Shown here in pieces: positions 15,009 through 17,128 of a stretch of DNA of 17,128 bases (the first letter of the stretch is position 1; each line of letters starts with the position of its first letter). Source of the DNA: Methanomassiliicoccaceae archaeon UBA72 (lineage in GTDB: Archaea > Thermoplasmatota > Thermoplasmata > Methanomassiliicoccales > Methanomethylophilaceae). The notes under the pieces are model-generated. The model was not told the DNA's origin and made no database searches. It was given only the letters and a program-made list of their open reading frames with translations. A program made the translations under genes and the position numbers. Location of the stretch: NCBI GenBank assembly GCA_002509405.1, contig DAVO01000026.1, positions 1 through 17,128 of the forward strand, written 5' to 3'.

Positions 15009-15047
15009 GAAGAGTTCCCTCGATATAAAAAACGCGCGAAGAGTCCC
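15009..15047. repeat. Direct repeat flanking the atwA TATA box
   Basis: GAAGAGTTCCC (15009-15019) and GAAGAGTCCC (15038-15047) are near-identical direct repeats 29 bases apart. They bracket the atwA TATA box at 15023-15032. Spacing close to three helical turns would put two bound regulator units on one face. Candidate operator by position only. Confidence 0.45.
15023..15032 (-). promoter_or_regulatory. TATA box of the MCR-activation operon
   Basis: The minus strand reads TTTTTTATAT, centred 26 bases before the atwA ATG at 15002. This predicts transcription starting at or beside the start codon. Confidence 0.6.
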
Positions 15048-15073
15048 GACGGAAAGCGATGACGTGTGCTGGC

Positions 15074-15096
15074 TTAACGGATATTTACGGCGTTAA
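15074..15096. repeat. Inverted repeat in the atwA/regulator divergent region
   Basis: TTAACG (15074-15079) and CGTTAA (15091-15096) are perfect 6-bp arms with an 11-base spacer, midway between the two divergent promoters. It could be a binding site acting on either gene. Confidence 0.4.
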
Positions 15097-15126
15097 TACA
15101 TTGTCGGACTATAGACGCAATCAATT

Positions 15127-15136
15127 ACTTTATTTA
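15127..15136 (+). promoter_or_regulatory. TATA box of the winged-helix/DUF2111 gene
   Basis: ACTTTATTTA is centred 26 bases before the ATG at 15158. No Shine-Dalgarno precedes the ATG, so a leaderless transcript is expected. Confidence 0.55.
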
Positions 15137-15157
15137 ATGGATGAATGATACATCCAT
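15137..15157. repeat. Candidate operator of the winged-helix gene
   Basis: ATGGATG-AATGATA-CATCCAT is a perfect 7-bp inverted repeat with a 7-base spacer, filling the space between the TATA box and the start codon. A dimeric repressor here would cover the transcription start. The half-site ATGGATG recurs at 15001-15007 over the atwA start codon. Confidence 0.55.
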
Positions 15158-16120
15158 ATGTCCAATCAGCAACACAGGGGTGCAGGCGGTCCGATACCCA
15201 AATTCAGCGATTATCATATCTGGAAGGCCCTGGACTGTCTGAACAAGAACAAGCCCGTCGGGCGTAAAAAACTCGCGCAGCTCCTTAACATCGGAGAGGG
15301 CAGCACCAGGACCATACTCGGCATTCTCCAGGAACACGGGCTGATAGATGTGGACAAGAACGGCGTCTCCATAAACAAAAAGGGCGCCGGGTGCTACAAT
15401 TCCATGACCATGGACGTGAAACATGTGGACATGGGTAGCCTCACCATCGGGGATTTCGACTGCGCTGTACGCATTCCGAAGATTGCCAGAAGGGTGAAAT
15501 ATGGGTGCGAGGAACGCGACATTGCCATCAAAGCCGGTGCCACCGGCGCCACCACCCTGATATGCAGCAACGACAGGCTGATCTTTCCCGGTTCAGGATA
15601 CGCGGTTGAACCCGAGATAAACGATGTCCTGAGGAAGAACCTCACTATACGCAACGAGGACGTTATCATCATCGGTACCGCCGACAATCCTGACATGGCA
15701 GAAGAAGGCGCGGTCATATCCGGCCTTTCACTTCTGGGAGGCCTTCAGTTCGACAGGGACCTAAAGGACATCCTTTCTCACAGAAGCACCGGCAACGAAC
15801 TGATCTCCCTCGCATTTGCGATACACGACCTTGTGGGGGGGCTCCCGGTATGTGCCAAGAGCCGCGACAACCTCGGGATAAGGATCGAGAACGGAGTGGT
15901 GATAGACAACGCCTACACTGGCCAGGTCCTTGAGGAGGTAATCACGGTGGGAACCACCATACGGAAGATAGCCACCTCCGGACCGTACAAAGGTATTAAA
16001 GTCATAGTCACGCCTATCGACCTGGATAACCGCGTCATTGCCGCAATAGGCGTGGTGGACATACGTTCCATGGCCGGCGTGGACAACCTGATAAGACTAA
16101 GTAGTGATGACAATGACTGA
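15158..16120 (+). CDS. Winged-helix protein with DUF4443- and DUF2111-like domains; putative regulator
   Basis: 320 residues in three parts. Residues 18-78 look like a winged helix: ALDCLNKNKPVGRKKLAQLL, GEGSTRTILGILQEHGLID. Residues 87-195 resemble DUF4443 (GDFDCAVRIPKIARRV, IAIKAGATGATTLICSNDRL, IPGSG-type turn, EDVIIIGTADNP). Residues 212-305 resemble DUF2111, a domain known mainly from methanogens (HDLVGGLPVCAKSRDNLGIRIENG, YTGQVLEEV, IAAIGVVDIR). The layout suggests DNA binding plus ligand or redox sensing; cysteines 27, 79, 102, 117, 136 and 232 are available. It is divergent from atwA, sharing a 155-base control region, and heads a three-gene unit. Domain numbers are from memory; the regulatory role is inference. 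Confidence 0.75.
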   Translation: MSNQQHRGAGGPIPKFSDYHIWKALDCLNKNKPVGRKKLAQLLNIGEGSTRTILGILQEHGLIDVDKNGVSINKKGAGCYNSMTMDVKHVDMGSLTIGDFDCAVRIPKIARRVKYGCEERDIAIKAGATGATTLICSNDRLIFPGSGYAVEPEINDVLRKNLTIRNEDVIIIGTADNPDMAEEGAVISGLSLLGGLQFDRDLKDILSHRSTGNELISLAFAIHDLVGGLPVCAKSRDNLGIRIENGVVIDNAYTGQVLEEVITVGTTIRKIATSGPYKGIKVIVTPIDLDNRVIAAIGVVDIRSMAGVDNLIRLSSDDND

Positions 16121-16433
16121 CCGATGTAAAGTAACGGTTGACTCGGGCGTCTGCAAGATGATCACCGTGATTGACGCAAAAGAGAATGAGATGGGACTTG
16201 TCGAACTGTCAATAAAGAGCGACTGCCCGCACGTGCTCATGATGTCATGGAATGTTCAGCCTGTCTGTGCGTATACGGAGGTGGAGGCCCCCATTTGCGA
16301 GACTGACGTCTATAAACTGGCTACAAAGTATCTGCCTCATGCGGCATGCCCCGTCCCGTGCGGCATGGTGAAGGCCATCGAGGTAGCCGGGAACCTGGGC
16401 CTTAAAAGGGATGTTTCTGTTAAGATCGAATGA
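16113..16433 (+). CDS. Small conserved Cys-rich protein
   Basis: About 106 residues from the ATG at 16113 (GTG at 16104 and ATG at 16107 are alternative in-frame starts). Numbered from 16113, cysteines lie at 5, 14, 38, 52, 62, 79 and 83, with the blocks CKVTVDSGVC, SDCPHV and HAACPVPCGMVKAIEVA. The pattern suggests a small Fe-S or metal protein. It resembles a conserved family of small proteins in methanogens and anaerobes (possibly DUF6951, from memory). The start overlaps the regulator stop by 8 bases, and GTGATG just upstream could pair with the 16S 3' end. It probably acts with the regulator or with methanogenesis; function unknown. Confidence 0.75.
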   Translation: MTDRCKVTVDSGVCKMITVIDAKENEMGLVELSIKSDCPHVLMMSWNVQPVCAYTEVEAPICETDVYKLATKYLPHAACPVPCGMVKAIEVAGNLGLKRDVSVKIE

Positions 16434-16464
16434 ACGGCGACATGGTTGAGCAAGGTGAGATCAG

Positions 16465-17022
16465 ATGACAATTAGCAACAATAATCCGGAACTCCCGTTG
16501 AAAATAGTGAGCGGCCTCAGAGGGGTAGTCTATAGTTTTTACCTGGATGACGTGATACTCGAACAGCTGAGAGCAGAAGAGGCAACGGTCAGGGCAGGAG
16601 CAGGGAATATCCAGGTGGACAACCGGGGTTTCTCCATGGCGCTAGAGAGGCAGCATGTCATATGCATAGTCAAAGACCCACGATTCAGACCGCCGCCTGA
16701 GGCGACGGTCATATTGGTCGATTCGTCCGGCAATCTTCTCGGAACAGAGGTCTTCCCCTTCAACTCGAAAGAGTACGAGGACCGCGAAGACACCGTCTGG
16801 CTCTCTGATGGGTTTGTAGTTTTCCCTGAGGTCGTTGGTAATGGGAAGGAGGCTTTCTTAATGCCCCCCGTGTCTTTCCCCGAGCTCAACGAGAGCAACG
16901 GATGCAAGGATGTCATCTCTTGCAGTCCTGCCCCTACCTCGGACCTCATGATCAAGAGGCACTACGGATACGAGGACGACCCTCGCCTCGCCTCTATACT
17001 CGTGGCCTTCAACGACCTCTGA
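16465..17022 (+). CDS. Conserved hypothetical protein, 185 residues
   Basis: I do not recognise this protein. It is soluble and beta-rich in appearance, without signal peptide or membrane segment. Notable stretches are GLRGVVYSFYLDDVILEQL (17-35), HVICIVKDPRFRPPPEATVIL (64-84), DGFVVFPEVVGNGKEAFLMPP (115-135) and DDPRLASILVAFNDL at the C-terminus; cysteines at 67, 147 and 153. It starts 31 bases after the Cys-rich gene on the same strand with a good AGGTGA site 6 bases before the ATG, so it likely belongs to the regulator operon. Coding-like composition and the ribosome-binding site support a real gene. Its stop directly abuts the stop of the convergent gene downstream. Confidence 0.7.
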   Translation: MTISNNNPELPLKIVSGLRGVVYSFYLDDVILEQLRAEEATVRAGAGNIQVDNRGFSMALERQHVICIVKDPRFRPPPEATVILVDSSGNLLGTEVFPFNSKEYEDREDTVWLSDGFVVFPEVVGNGKEAFLMPPVSFPELNESNGCKDVISCSPAPTSDLMIKRHYGYEDDPRLASILVAFNDL

Positions 17023-17128
17023 TCAGTCCAGAGTAAAGTTCCCGCGCAGGTCCTCCACTCTGCGGGAGAGGTTCACCGCATCGGTAACGGAGCTGATGTG
17101 GCTGGTAAGAAGCCCCGAGACGGTCTTG
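17023..17128 (-). CDS. Partial CDS, C-terminal 34 residues of an unknown protein
   Basis: The minus strand stays open from the window edge to a TGA at 17025-17023. The encoded tail ends VTDAVNLSRRVEDLRGNFTLD and looks amphipathic. The rest of the gene lies beyond the window, so no family can be named. It converges on the 185-residue gene with abutting stop codons. Confidence 0.5.
   Translation of the reverse strand, partial: KTVSGLLTSHISSVTDAVNLSRRVEDLRGNFTLD

Noticed and set aside
1..17128. CRISPR arrays, insertion sequences, phage or plasmid genes, toxin-antitoxin pairs
   Set aside because: I found no array of regularly spaced repeats, no transposase motifs, no terminal inverted repeats with target duplications and no typical defence genes. 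The window looks like core chromosome.

Overview
The window comes from a methanogenic archaeon. The clearest evidence is a minus-strand run (15002 down to 7668) encoding the proteins that activate methyl-coenzyme M reductase (MCR): component A2 (AtwA), McrC, and methanogenesis marker proteins 3, 6, 5, 15, 17 and 7. The archaeal RNase P RNA, the NfeD/stomatin pair, the TATA-type promoters and the apparent leaderless first genes agree with this. Leaderless starts plus this gene order make me favour a Thermoplasmata methanogen such as Methanomassiliicoccales. That placement is inference, because no rRNA or mcrA is present.

Layout. 6-92 (-): tRNA-Leu(GAG). 215-1800 (+): a short NfeD membrane protein followed by an SPFH/stomatin protein. 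1872-2172 (+): RNase P RNA with its own promoter. 2224-2901 (+): a HAD phosphatase whose stop codon abuts the stop of the convergent metal transporter. 5444-2902 (-): a Zn/Mn-type ABC importer, in the order binding protein, ATPase, permease. 7173-5566 (-): a GlcD-like FAD oxidase with no visible partner. 15002-7232 (-): the MCR-activation operon atwA-mcrC-mmp3-mmp6-mmp5-mmp15-mmp17-mmp7, with a GIY-YIG-like DUF123 protein as the last cistron. 15158-17022 (+): a divergent winged-helix/DUF4443/DUF2111 protein, a small Cys-rich protein and an unknown 185-residue protein. 17128-17023 (-): the C-terminal end of a further gene.

How the genes work together. MCR carries a nickel cofactor (F430) that works only as Ni(I). 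ATP-dependent reductive activation needs AtwA and a complex that includes McrC, Mmp3, Mmp7 and Mmp17. Here these genes are fused by 4-8 base overlaps to mmp6, mmp5 and mmp15. Mmp15 keeps the ATPase and Fe-S cysteine motifs of the activators of 2-hydroxyacyl-CoA dehydratases and benzoyl-CoA reductases. This suggests a second ATP-driven electron-transfer or cluster-assembly unit (Mmp5/6/15) in the same pathway. The divergent winged-helix gene is a good candidate regulator: the shared 155-base control region holds two TATA boxes, an inverted repeat between TATA box and start codon, and a direct repeat flanking the atwA TATA box.

A consistent pattern of start signals runs through the window. Genes that begin a transcription unit have a TATA-like element centred 24-26 bases before the start codon and no usable Shine-Dalgarno sequence, so they look leaderless. 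Internal operon genes mostly have strong GGAGG-type sites. The RNase P RNA, whose 5' end is set by its P1 helix, shows the same 25-base TATA spacing.
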